Below are positions 33,644 through 42,909 of a stretch of 64,000 nucleotides of DNA, piece by piece. Within the stretch, counting starts at the first letter, position 1, and each line of letters starts with the position of its first letter. Source of the DNA: Entoloma clypeatum (taxonomy: Eukaryota; Basidiomycota; Agaricomycetes; Agaricales; Entolomataceae). The translations under genes were made by a program, and so were the position numbers. The notes beneath the pieces are model-generated. The model worked only from the letters and a program-made list of their open reading frames with translations. It was not told where the DNA came from and ran no database searches. The stretch spans positions 5,270,001 to 5,334,000 of the forward strand of contig OY751487.1 of assembly GCA_963565915.1 (NCBI GenBank), in the 5' to 3' direction.

Positions 33644-34896
33644 TTGCTGCCCTGCTGAAAACCCTTTGCGATAATGTCCATTTGATCCTGCATAGCAGCG
33701 ATCTGTTGCATAATCACATCCGCGCTGATGTCCTTTATCTCTTCGACTTTTGAGGTCGATGCCACCGGTACTGCTTCCTGACGTCTTGCAAAGTGTTGTT
33801 TTTTCGGCTTTTTACAATCCTTTGCGATATGTCCGGTTTCTTGGCAGTTGTAACATGTGATCGGCCTTTTAGTTCGATCGACGTCCATGGCATCAGGGGC
33901 CTTTGGTACCGCTGCGACAGCCGGTGCCTGGGTTTTCTGATTGGTGTTTGCCGATCGTTCCGGGGCCTTTCCTTTGTCCTTGGAGGGTTCTGATCCTCCG
34001 CCATATTGTTTGTCCCAAAAGACATTGCGACGCCAATTCCTGTCAGCTGTAACCGCAGCTTCATACCAGGCGTCCAAGTCATTTTGGAGTCCGTCTCTTT
34101 CTTGTAATTTCCGTCGCAAGGGTTTATTCAATTTGATTTTGAATTTGTTGAGCAAGTCAACATTGCTATATCCCGATGCGATTGCCAGACCTTTGAAGAC
34201 CGTAATAAACTCTTCTGCCGATAGACTTCCCTGGGTGAACGCATCCAGTTTCATCTGTGCTTCTTCGGACTCTTCCGTGTACCTGAAGTACTCTAGGAAG
34301 CGTTGCGTGAAGTCCGTCCAGTTTTGAAGCATCGTTGCTTGTTGGCAAAGAATTTCCCTTCGACGTGCATCTGCCCAGTTTGTTGTGATGTCCGCTTTTC
34401 CTCCTTTAATTAGGGAAAGCGCGAACCGGATTTTCTGCGCGTCGTTATTTTCCTGTACTCCTTCAAGGTAAAAGACCATGCTCATCAACCATTTCTCCGC
34501 TTGTTCCGGTTTGCCATCAAAAGGGTCCGGTGTGGGGAATTTGATTTGAGTGGATCTAGATCCGCCGGGAGTTTGTACCTGTACCTGTGCCTGAGGTCGT
34601 CCAACCATTTGAACGACCGCATCGGCGATTGCCTTTGTGCTTTCCTGATTTGCTTTCCAGATTGGCACTAGAGAAGCAAACAGGGCGAGCATTTGAGTGA
34701 TAAGTCCGAAGAGTTGTGTCCAAAACCCTTGTGGTTGCTGCGGTGGTGAAGGCGCAGTTTCCTGAATTGGTGTGACCGATGACGGGGGCGTATTGCCAGA
34801 GCGGGATGGTTCCCGAGATTCCTGATGGGGCCAGTACTGTGACCCATGTGTGCCTGACGGCCCTGCTTGGGGTTGTATCCCCCAGGGGTTAGACAT
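33640..34896 (-). CDS. Gypsy B gag
   Basis: The 418-residue product has a proline-rich N-terminus and a hydrophobic segment (FGLITQMLALFASLVPIW). The Ty3-type capsid region follows (FDGKPEQAEKWLMSMVFYLEG, WTDFTQRFLEYFR, LSAEEFITVFKGLA), then the CCHC knuckle CYNCQETGHIAKDC. It ends ...KGFQQGSK-stop. The frame is intact. It forms the particle and binds RNA. Confidence 0.9.
   Translation of the reverse strand: MSNPWGIQPQAGPSGTHGSQYWPHQESREPSRSGNTPPSSVTPIQETAPSPPQQPQGFWTQLFGLITQMLALFASLVPIWKANQESTKAIADAVVQMVGRPQAQVQVQTPGGSRSTQIKFPTPDPFDGKPEQAEKWLMSMVFYLEGVQENNDAQKIRFALSLIKGGKADITTNWADARRREILCQQATMLQNWTDFTQRFLEYFRYTEESEEAQMKLDAFTQGSLSAEEFITVFKGLAIASGYSNVDLLNKFKIKLNKPLRRKLQERDGLQNDLDAWYEAAVTADRNWRRNVFWDKQYGGGSEPSKDKGKAPERSANTNQKTQAPAVAAVPKAPDAMDVDRTKRPITCYNCQETGHIAKDCKKPKKQHFARRQEAVPVASTSKVEEIKDISADVIMQQIAAMQDQMDIIAKGFQQGSK
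33658..33664 (-). promoter_or_regulatory. Candidate -1 frameshift site GGGTTTT at gag end of Gypsy B
   Basis: In the gag frame the codons read AAG GGT TTT, i.e. G GGT TTT, the X XXY YYZ form. The gag stop follows five codons later. After a -1 slip the frame is open (TCA GCA GGG ...) into the pol ORF starting 33643. The same heptamer sits at the end of Gypsy A gag. Confidence 0.65.
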
Positions 34897-34902
34897 TATT
34901 CC

Positions 34903-35313
34903 TTAATGACCGGAGAACCAGTTAGGATCGTTTCCGGTGAAGCGCGTTGGTCGGGAGATGTAAACTAAGCGGTCCTGCGCTTCGTATGGTGCTGTCGCGA
35001 AAGCGAAGTCTTTCGGGACGATTGGGAAGTAGTCGGTGATAAGGAATTGGTCCGAGGTTAGCGGTCCTTGGATTCCTCGGGTGTATGTGTATTTAGGAAC
35101 TACTGATACGTATTCCTTGTTCCTAAGTTTCTTTGTGATAAAAGAAACCTCTACTCGTTTGTAGGGTTTGTGTGCTTTGTGATATTGTGGGTTGGTGGCG
35201 GTGACAGTGGTCGGGAATTCAAGAATCTGCCGACGGTTGTTGCGAATGCGTACAGGAGCCAGCGTGGAAAATCGATAGTGTCTTGTACCGGGCGCGCGAC
35301 CCCGATATGGTAC
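34903..35313 (-). CDS. ATG-less open frame before gag in Gypsy B, 136 codons
   Basis: On the minus strand a frame is open from 35313 (just after a TAA) to the TAA at 34905-34903, six bases before the gag ATG. Its product looks like a folded protein rather than leader noise: KRVEVSFITKKLRNKEYVSV, TSDQFLITDYFPIVPKDF, DRLVYISRPTRF, DPNWFSGH. No ATG exists in the frame. Expression would need an upstream spliced exon or non-AUG start. I do not recognise the family. Confidence 0.5.
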   Translation of the reverse strand, partial: VPYRGRAPGTRHYRFSTLAPVRIRNNRRQILEFPTTVTATNPQYHKAHKPYKRVEVSFITKKLRNKEYVSVVPKYTYTRGIQGPLTSDQFLITDYFPIVPKDFAFATAPYEAQDRLVYISRPTRFTGNDPNWFSGH

Positions 35314-35827
35314 TTAGACGTAAGTGAAAACCTTAAAGGTAAAACCCAAAGAACGATCTGTCTATTTAGGTAGTCGGGTTACCCAAATAGAGGAAGATCT
35401 AGGAAAAAATGAAGTCTATGTGGTCAAAACCCCTACGCACACTAGACTGCTTCTGGGTCCAAAGGATATCTTGAAGAATCTACACCTCTTGCGATTTGAA
35501 CGTGTCTGACCTTCTCTTCCAAGTCAGCACACGCGCCAGTAGCTTCTGCGAAGATATGCTACGTCGGCCTTGTATCACCTCGGTACGGGACGGACTCAAC
35601 GTTTCCCTGTGTACCTCAGACGGCGAAGTCAAATATAATGGGTGTGGATTTGTCGAATCGAAGGAATCGGAGCAAAGGCTCGGACGGTGGGTGTTGGTCG
35701 AAAGTCTCTTTAGCGCTAGAGTCCGCGCGGTCCGTTACAGTGGACTAGACTGGCGATGGTGATGGAGAGGAAGTGGAGGATGTGTCGAACGGTGAGCAAG
35801 TGGTGAGTCTGTCAAGTCTTGAGCTAA
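35314..35827. other. Gypsy B 5' leader
   Basis: This is the sequence between the 5' LTR and the leader open frame. The base run right after the LTR (element sense TTAGCTCAAGACTTG) should contain the primer-binding site; I could not assign the tRNA. The plus-strand frames here are antisense and not called. Confidence 0.5.
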
Positions 35828-36215
35828 TGTTAGCGACGCTAAACACCAGTACTCAGGTCTTGCGAGAGAGGAAACGTGGAGGAAAGGGAAAGGCTTTAGA
35901 ATGAGGTTTGAAGCGGTAGAAACCAGCTCAAGACTGGGGTTCCATGTTCAAACTATCTACTATATATACTAGTCATAACAAGTACCTACCCTAAACGTAC
36001 ATGCACCTTGCATGAGGACGATCCGTGGTCCGCTGATGTAAACTACTGCTGTGGTACTCAACATGCATCTTTCACGACTTACTGCGGCTGCGCTGGATAC
36101 TGTGCATCTACCATGCTGCTACCATGAGTCTGGATAAGATAAGATGATCTACCATCAGATAAGATAAGATGAGATAAGATAAGATAAGAGAAAAGATGAA
36201 AAAGTGTTCATAACA
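35828..36215 (-). repeat. 5' LTR of Gypsy B
   Basis: It is identical to 29231-29618 except A for G at about 35970. It carries the same GATAAG cluster. Confidence 0.95.
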
Positions 36216-36220
36216 GTTTC

Positions 36221-37139
36221 TTGGGCTCTTTTTAAGTTGGATTTGGGTTCCCACATGTTATCGCTTGATGGGTATCCCATCCACTTGACCAAATACTTGT
36301 ACCCTCTACCCTGTCGCTTGTGGGTAAGGATTGCTTCTACTTTGTACTCGTGTTCTCCTTCGATCAGATCAGGAGGTGGGTTGTGGAAGTTCGGTCCGTG
36401 TGTGTCATTTTCCCGATAAGGTGTTAACAAGGAGGCGTGGAAAACGGGGTGGATCTTCCATTGTTCTGGAAGCTTCAGTTTGTACGTCAGGGGCCCGAGC
36501 ACCTCGGAAATGGTGAAGGGTCCTTCTCATTTGGGTGCCAGTTTTCTGGAAGGGTATCCGATTCGGAGGTTCTTCCCTTCTAGCCATACCTGTTCTCCTT
36601 TTCCAAAAGGAGTGAAACCTCATGTAGATCTTTCCGCCATCATCTGACGGGCCAGTTCGTGCGCTGCCAGTGCTTCGTCTCTTGCTTGTTTCAGCTCTTT
36701 GAGTCGTTCTTCTACGTTTGGCACATTTGTTTTATCAAATGCCAATGTATGTCTCTCGGTTCGTATCCCATCATTAGATAGAACGGGGATCATTTCGTCA
36801 TGGAGTGGGTCCTCTGATTGTGACAGAACTCCATTGTCGAGTTGTGATCGTGCCATGTTTCAGGATTGTTCAAACAGAACATTCGGAAATAGATCTCAAG
36901 TTCCTGATTTGCACGTTCCGTTTCTCCATCAGTTTGAGGGTGATAAGCTGTGCTCATCATCAGTTTGATCCCTAGGAGTCGCCCTAGTTCCCTGAAGACC
37001 TGAGAGGCGAACTGCGGCCCTCTGTCAGACAGAATAGAGTCTGGGAGTCCGAATCTTCAGTACACGTGGTCCAAATAAAGTTTGGCAGTAAGGGTCGCGT
37101 CGGTGGTTTTCGTGCAAGGGATGGAAATTACCCCCTTTG
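36221..37139 (-). pseudogene. Gypsy A integrase C-terminal half and chromodomain (decayed)
   Basis: It continues the pol frame after removal of the solo LTR. It has the second catalytic D ([10 protein letters not shown]), E ([11 protein letters not shown]) and the chromodomain ([10 protein letters not shown] ... NMWEPKSNL). Four in-frame TGA codons are seen: after LDHVY near 37060, before SPFYL near 36798, after RST near 36620 and after APK near 36528. The last two stand where the family has Arg. The remaining pol codons are at 29230-29195 beyond Gypsy B. Confidence 0.8.
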
Positions 37140-37527
37140 TGTTACGAACACTTTTTCATCTTTTCTCTTATCTTATCTTATCTCATCTTATCTTATCTGA
37201 TGGTAGATCATCTTATCTTATCCAGACTCATGGTAGCAGCATGGCAGATGCACAGTATCCAGCGCAGCCGCAGTAAGTCGTGGAAGATGCATGTTGAGTA
37301 CCACAGCAGTAGTTTACATCAGCGGACCACGGATCGTCCTCATGCAAGGTGCATGTACGTTTAGGGTAGGTACTTGTTACGACTAGTATATATAGTAGAT
37401 AGTTTGAACATGGAACCCCAGTCTTGAGCTGGTTTCTACCGCTTCAAACCTCACTCTAAAGCCTTTCCTTTTCCTCCACGTTTCCTCTCTCGCAAGGCCT
37501 GAGTACTGGTGTTTAGCGTTGCTAACA
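37140..37527 (+). repeat. Solo LTR of the Gypsy B family
   Basis: A 388-bp copy in the opposite orientation to Gypsy B (starts TGTTACGAAC, ends GCTAACA), flanked by exact CTTTG (37135-37139 and 37528-37532). It interrupts the Gypsy A integrase after MVVVDHGST. A single LTR with target duplication is the usual product of LTR-LTR recombination. Confidence 0.95.
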
Positions 37528-37532
37528 CTTTG

Positions 37533-40162
37533 TAGAACCATGGTCTACTACGACCATGATACTGTCAAACCCATTGCTCTCGGGTAGGTCCGTGATGAAG
37601 TCGATCGTTGTCTGGGAGAATGGTCTAGCGTCCTTTTGTGCTTTGATTGGCATCAATCCAGGGTTTGTGGGGTGTGTGTTGACTTTCATTTGTTGGCAGG
37701 TTGCACATCCTCCAACATAATTCCTGACAAACACGTACATTCCTGGCCACCAATAGTTTCTTCTGACCAGTTCCAGGGTTTTTAGATGTCCCGGATGTCC
37801 ACTTGGTAGGGAGTCGTGATATCGTTTCGTTATTTCCCGACGCAGAGTCTCATCTGGTGGTACATAACATCTGTCACGGAAGAATAATATTCCGTCTTCT
37901 GTTCTCCATTCTGATAAATGGGATTTAATCGGTGGCGTTCCCGATTCTTTTAGGGCAGTGATGGCTTTTGAGAAAAGCTCATCATTCTCGGTTGCTTTTA
38001 GGATATCTCCTTGTAGCTCAAGGTCCACTGTTTTGACGAAAATGTCATTTGGCAAAACGATAACGTCTTCGTTATCCGTGTCTTCTTCGGGTATATGGTC
38101 CGGTCGCCTTGACAAGGCATCAGACTGGATCATCTTCGATCCTGGGGTGTGTACTAGTTTGAGTTCAAACTCGGAGAGATACAATCTCCACCGTGCCTGT
38201 CGTCTGTTCAATTTCTGGGGTTCCCGGTAATACGTCAAATTCTTGTGATCTGATAGAACAACTGTTGGAAACGGTGATCCAAGGAGGTAATGCCTCCAGG
38301 TTTCCAGTGATCGGATAACTCCCAAAAGTTCCCGATCATAGATCTCATAGTTCCGTTCTGCCGCAGAGAACGAGTGCAATATATATCCGCAGGGGTGCCA
38401 GTCTCCATTTACATCTTGCTGGCGCAGTACTGCTCCTGTCGCCCATTTGGATGCATCAGATTCTATGATGAATGGCTTGCCAGTGTCTGGCATCAGCAAT
38501 ACCGGTGATTCCGCGAATTTGTCCTTTAATGTGTCGAATGCCGTCTGGCAGTCTTCATTCCATTCCCACTCTAGATCCTTTTTGGTCAGATCATTCAGAG
38601 GCTTGGCAATGTCCGAGTAGTGTCCGATAAATCTTCGATAGAAGTTTCCAAATCCGAGGAAGGATCTGACCTGTTTCACAGTCACGGGTTCCGGCCATTT
38701 CGCTATCCCCGATAGTTTAACGGGGTCAATCGCGATTTCGTTTTCTTTGATAATCAGTCCGAGGTACTCGCACTGCCTGACTCCAAATTCGCATTTTTCC
38801 AGGTTGAGATAGAGGTCATTCTCTATCATTTTTCTTAGTACGTGGAGCGTCCGTTCGGTGTCGATTTCGTCATTGACCGAGAAGATGAAAATGTCGTCCA
38901 AATAAATGAGCAACCATCCTTCTTCGAGTTCTTCCTTGAAGATTTCGTTCATCATCGCCTGAAACGTGGGTGGCATGCCTGCCAGCCCAAAGAAGGCAAC
39001 CAAGGGTTCGTACAATCCTCGATTGGTTTTGAATGCAGCCTTCCATTCATTGCCAGGTTTGATCCGTATGTTGTTGTATCCCCAACGCATGTCCAGTTTG
39101 GTAAAGACCTTTGCTCCTTTTAGTTTGTCCAATAAATCTCCGACCAGGGGTAACGGGTATGCGTTCTTCACTGTTCCCTCGTTCAATCGCCGATAGTCCT
39201 GACAGGGTCTGAGTTTATCCGAGTCCTTTTTAGCCACGAAGAAAAAAGGTGATGCCATTGGTGATTTTGAGGGTCTGATGTACCCCTTTCGAAGGTTCTC
39301 ATCAAGGAATTCGTCCAACTTAGTTTGTTCTTCTGGTGACAAAGGATAAACCTTGCAGTCTTTCGGGGTGAAGTCCGGTTTTAAGTCAATTGCGTGGTCC
39401 CATGGTTTATGTTCCGGTAATCTCTCAGATGCCGTTTTCTCGAACACCTTCTGATACTGATCGTACTGTTCTGGTAGTTCTTTCTTCGGTTTGTCTGTGG
39501 TGTCCGTGTTGTGTGAGAGTTTCTGGGATATCGAGGTTTTGGCTTGGATCCAAATATCCTCAATGGGTTCGTCCGTTGTGACATATGTCCTGAAGAGGTC
39601 TAGGTCATCGTCTGATTCTTCATCTATCCTTTTCAAGATAGGTCCGTTTGCTGGTAGAGCCTCCTTTTTTGGTTTAAGGGTCTCTTCATCATCAATTTCT
39701 TCTATCGTTGCGAAGATCCTCTGTCTAGGTTCTTCTTTCATCCATGCTGCAATAGCAATGGGTTTCTTGTCTTTTGACGCCAGGAGCTCGTCAAATTTCT
39801 TCCTCATGACCCCTGCCAGGGTCTTCTTGAACCTGATTGTTTCAATATCCAAGGTTCCTCTTTCCCAATCAATCTTCGGGTTGTATTGTTTCAACCATGG
39901 TAACCCCAAAATGGCGGTTTCCTTTCCAAGTCCGGTGACCAAGAACCTGATGTCGAGTTCTTTGTCATCAATCCAGATCTTCTTCCATGTACAATGGGTG
40001 ATCGTCCCTTCTTTGTTCTTCGTTCCATCCACATTGAACACACGAATGGGCTTTAGTAGCGGGATAAGCTCCATTCGGTTAGCTGTGGCGAACTTCTGGT
40101 CCAAGAAGGTTCCTCCTGCTCCTGAGTCTATCAGGGCGTTTATTTTTAGTCTTTCATCGATG
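37533..40162 (-). CDS. Gypsy A protease, RT, RNase H and integrase N-terminal half
   Basis: A long open frame, effectively 40162 to 37533. It has protease ALIDSGAGGTFLDQ, RT fingers (PWDHAIDLKPDF, FFFVAKKDSDKLRP), palm YLDDIFIF, thumb RSFLGFGNFYRRF, RNase H IESDASKWATGA, integrase finger (GHPGHLKTLELV ... CATCQQMK) and the first catalytic Asp (TIDFITDLPE). All domains up to the solo LTR look intact. The upstream join to gag is broken by the inversion at 40163. Confidence 0.9.
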
Positions 40163-40167
40163 CTTTC

Positions 40168-41263
40168 TCCTTCTCCTCGGCTTGCCCGAAGGAAGCCCGG
40201 TGTACTGGGATGGCGGCGGGTTCATTCGCTGCAGGAGCGACTGCATTCTCGCGGAATCAGGCTGGGTGGTACTTAACGTTTTCCCACGGCCAGTGACGGT
40301 GGTGAAGGATGGTGCCGGAGGAGGAGGGAAGTGGATGGCGGGAGCAACGAACTCAACCGTCTCTTCCACCTGGTCGGACGCGTTGTCCGCAGTGTTGGCG
40401 CTTTTCTTCTGATTGCGCCAGCGTCCTTTTCCCTTCTTCTTTTCAGAAGCGGTACTCGGGTCGGTCGAGTTAGGCTGCTCGTCAGCGTCATTGTGCGAGG
40501 TACTCGGCTTTTGCTGCTTTTCCCATTTGGGGTCCTGCCCCTTTCGCTTTGTCCCAGAAATTTTCTTGGCCTGCTCATTGGACGTACGAGTAGACCCGAC
40601 CGAATACTTGCGCCTGTATTCCGAGACGATGCTGTCGGCGACAGCCTGCCATGTGAAGTCATCGGCATCGTACACCTGGAAAAGAGCGGTGGAGAGCGCG
40701 GACCATGTGTCAGGGATCGCATTGGCCAGGATCATTGCTTGCATCAGATCAGGAACGACAAAGTTTGAATCGGCGAGCCGGGCAAAAAGAGACCCCAGGC
40801 GTTCGATTTCAGGCACGGGGTCGCGTCCAGATAGCTTGTAGGTGGCGGCGGCCTTGAAGTCGCCGAAGATGACAGCCGGGGATACCTTGGAGTAGGTATC
40901 TTTTAGCGTTTTCCACGCGCCAAGTGCCGAGGTGCTGTCTTTGATGTGGCGTCTGATCGCCTCAGAAACCTTCAGGCGTATCGCCCCAAGAGCTACGTCG
41001 TCTTCCCTAATCCAGGCCTTTTCTTCCTTGCGGAAGCCGGGCTGGTCAACAGTGGTAACCAGCACAGGAGGAGCAGCGGCGGTGGGACCGGGAGTGGAGA
41101 CCGTAGTGGTGAAGTCAGCGATCTCGGGACGGGTGATGTCGCCAGAGACGATGCGCCAGACTCCTTGATGGAGGAGGTAAGACTTCATTTTCTCGGCCCA
41201 GCTCTGGTAGTCGATGCCGTCAAAGGCGGTGATGGTGTCGAGGGCAGAGCGAGAGGTAGACAT
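40168..41263 (-). CDS. Copia C gag (inside the inverted segment)
   Basis: About 365 residues: Copia gag pattern (FDGIDYQSWAEKMKSYLL, AIRRHIKDSTSALGAWKTLKDTY, GSLFARLADSNF, LANAIPDTWSALSTALF), then a Lys/Ser-rich tail. No CCHC knuckle is visible. The last residues before the inversion junction (PRRRRK) continue in the plus-strand Copia frame at 42910. In the intact element gag and pol would be one frame. Confidence 0.85.
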
Positions 41264-41624
41264 TGTAGATGAATCTAAAGAGGGTTCCCAATCAGTGATG
41301 TGTTATGAATATGATTTGAGAAAACAATTGAATGATTCCTTATGACATATTCCCTTCAGGAATAGCGGTCATGGGAAAACCCTTTATATGTCAGAAACGT
41401 ATAAGGTGCGATCAACGTTTCCACATGGAGTGTACTATGTCAATCCCCTTAGGGACGCCTCATGACAGGTACTTGTCGTAATGATGTTCCCAGGTTCATA
41501 TGTGAAGAAGTAAGACTCAGAACCTAGATCTTTCGATCGGTTCTTTGCCAACCAGGGTAGAGTGGGCAGGTACTCGCTGTTGCCAGCGTTTCCCAAGTCC
41601 CTCTGCTATCCGGGGCCCATAACC
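41264..41624 (-). other. Copia C leader and primer-binding site
   Basis: Reading from the LTR on the minus strand, GGTTATGGGCCCCGG (41624 downward) is the primer site, followed by a 340-base leader to the gag ATG. The same leader starts the second copy at 63743. Confidence 0.8.
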
Positions 41625-41934
41625 TGTTGAAGTTCCACCTGGGCGCTAGCCACAGGTGTACTGAGCAACATAGCTACAGTGGAAGTACTCTATGATACCG
41701 CTATGGTCACTTACATGGTTTGGAGGGGTAAGGCTGGTGAGAGCGGTTGAGGCTGGTAAGAGCGATGGAGCTGGTTAAGAGTCAAGAGACAACTTGTTGA
41801 TATTGACAGTTTCCTGGTCTTATATACTGTACTACTGTTTGTACCAACCAAACAAGTATGTAATCGAAGATGTGTAAAGGTCACGTGATGTAATCTAATC
41901 TAATCTAATCTACGTGATGGGAAAAGTTTCAACA
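41625..41934 (-). repeat. 5' LTR of Copia C (inverted)
   Basis: A 310-bp LTR, TGTTGAAAC ... CTTCAACA. It differs from the 3' LTR (46604-46912) by three substitutions and one indel. The promoter part carries four GATTA repeats next to a CACGTG E-box, and a TATATAAG box. Confidence 0.9.
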
Positions 41935-42788
41935 CGGCGATCTTCAATGGAGATAGAAGGAAACTATCTGAATTTTTGTTCGACGCAAACCTATACCTGG
42001 AAATGAACGACGACATCTATAACACCGACAAGAAGAAAATCCTCTTCACTGTCTCATACATGAAAGGAGGAACGGCCGGACCCTGGAAAGAGTCCTGGCA
42101 CAGAGATATTTCCACCACCGGAGTATCCGTGTACCCGAAATACGCGGACTTCATCGAAAAACTGAGGAAGTCGTTCTCCCCAGTTGACAAGGAAGGAGAT
42201 GCGTTGGCAATGATGAAAACGCAGAAAATGGAAGGCATGACAGCCGATGAATACGTCGAGAAGTTCAAGTTATGGGCTGCAGAGAGTCTGATCAAGGATG
42301 ATCAGTCTCTCAAAGACTACTTCATGGAGGCGTTACCACATGCGCTCCGAGACAAGATCTTGGGCCTTGATAAGGTCCCAGGAACGATTGACGAATGGTA
42401 CACCACGGCGTCCAGATTGGACAACCAGTGGAGGAGGGCCAAGGCAGTGGCTCTAAGACTTAGACCCGATGGGGGAAAGAAGAAGTTCAAGGTGAACTAT
42501 AACCCCGCACCCCGAAACGCGCATTACGCCCCAGACCCTAATGCCATGGACATTGATCGGCTGACCGCCGAAGAAAGAGACGACCACTTCAAGAAAGGGT
42601 TGTGCTTCGTCTGCCACCAGGCAGGGCATCGTGCTGATGCACATAAAGGAGGGAAGACCCCAGCTGCGAACAATACGTTCAAAAAAGCTTCCGATGCATA
42701 TGCCCATATCCGGGGCATCTTTAAGGACTTACCAAATGAAGAACAAGACGCCTTGATCTCCGAGATGGAGAAACAGGGTTTTCAATAA
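41935..42788 (+). CDS. Gypsy A gag, main part (inside the inverted segment)
   Basis: The frame is open from the LTR edge (AIFNGDRRKLSEFLFDANLYL) through the capsid (YMKGGTAGPWKESWHRDI, LRKSFSPVDKEGDAL, LPHALRDKILGL) to the knuckle CFVCHQAGHRADAH, where the last Cys is replaced by His. It stops TAA at 42786-42788. The missing N-terminus is at 46913-47260 on the minus strand. A pre-protease frame (42803-42909) follows in -1. Confidence 0.85.
42776..42782 (+). promoter_or_regulatory. Candidate -1 frameshift site GGGTTTT at gag end of Gypsy A
   Basis: The codons CAG GGT TTT CAA TAA give G GGT TTT one codon before the stop. The -1 frame (TCA ATA AAG CGG ...) is open and runs into the pre-protease and, after undoing the inversion, into protease. 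Confidence 0.65.
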
Positions 42789-42909
42789 AGCGGCCTGTAC
42801 CGATGTCAGCCCCCGCTCAGTTTTCAATCTCCCTATCACCTGTAATTGTAGCCGACATGAATGACAAATCTTTTTCGATCCCCATTTCAATGTCTCTGCG
42901 TGGAAAAAG

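Larger units (their letters stand above)
29231..36215 (-). mobile_element. Gypsy B, complete young LTR retrotransposon
   Basis: 388-bp LTRs (29231-29618 and 35828-36215) differ at one base and are flanked by GTTTC (29226-29230, 36216-36220). Removing the element rejoins the Gypsy A reading frame exactly (RAQE-TLGYY). Internal order on the minus strand: leader open frame, gag, protease, RT, RNase H, integrase, chromodomain, small membrane ORF. The LTRs say the insertion is recent, yet the coding region already has a 4-base deletion, two in-frame TGA codons and a 1-base deletion. Confidence 0.95.
40163..42909. other. Inverted segment of about 2.75 kb
   Basis: It contains the Copia C gag and 5' LTR (minus) and the Gypsy A gag (plus), each opposite to the rest of its element. 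The junction words are GGAGAAAG (minus strand, 40170-40163) and GGAAAAAG (plus, 42902-42909). Flipping the segment joins Gypsy gag SMSLRG to ESIDERLKINALIDSG and Copia gag PRRRRK to NDHVRKLARN. It also places the Copia LTRs in the same orientation with target copies CGGCG/CGGTG. Confidence 0.85.

Noticed and set aside
35324..35762. Plus-strand frames in the Gypsy B leader
   Set aside because: They lie antisense to the retrotransposon transcript. Only the minus-strand open frame at 34903-35313 is in a position to be expressed.
39491..40276. 261-aa plus-strand frame over Gypsy A protease
   Set aside because: It is antisense to an intact pol frame with clear protease motifs.
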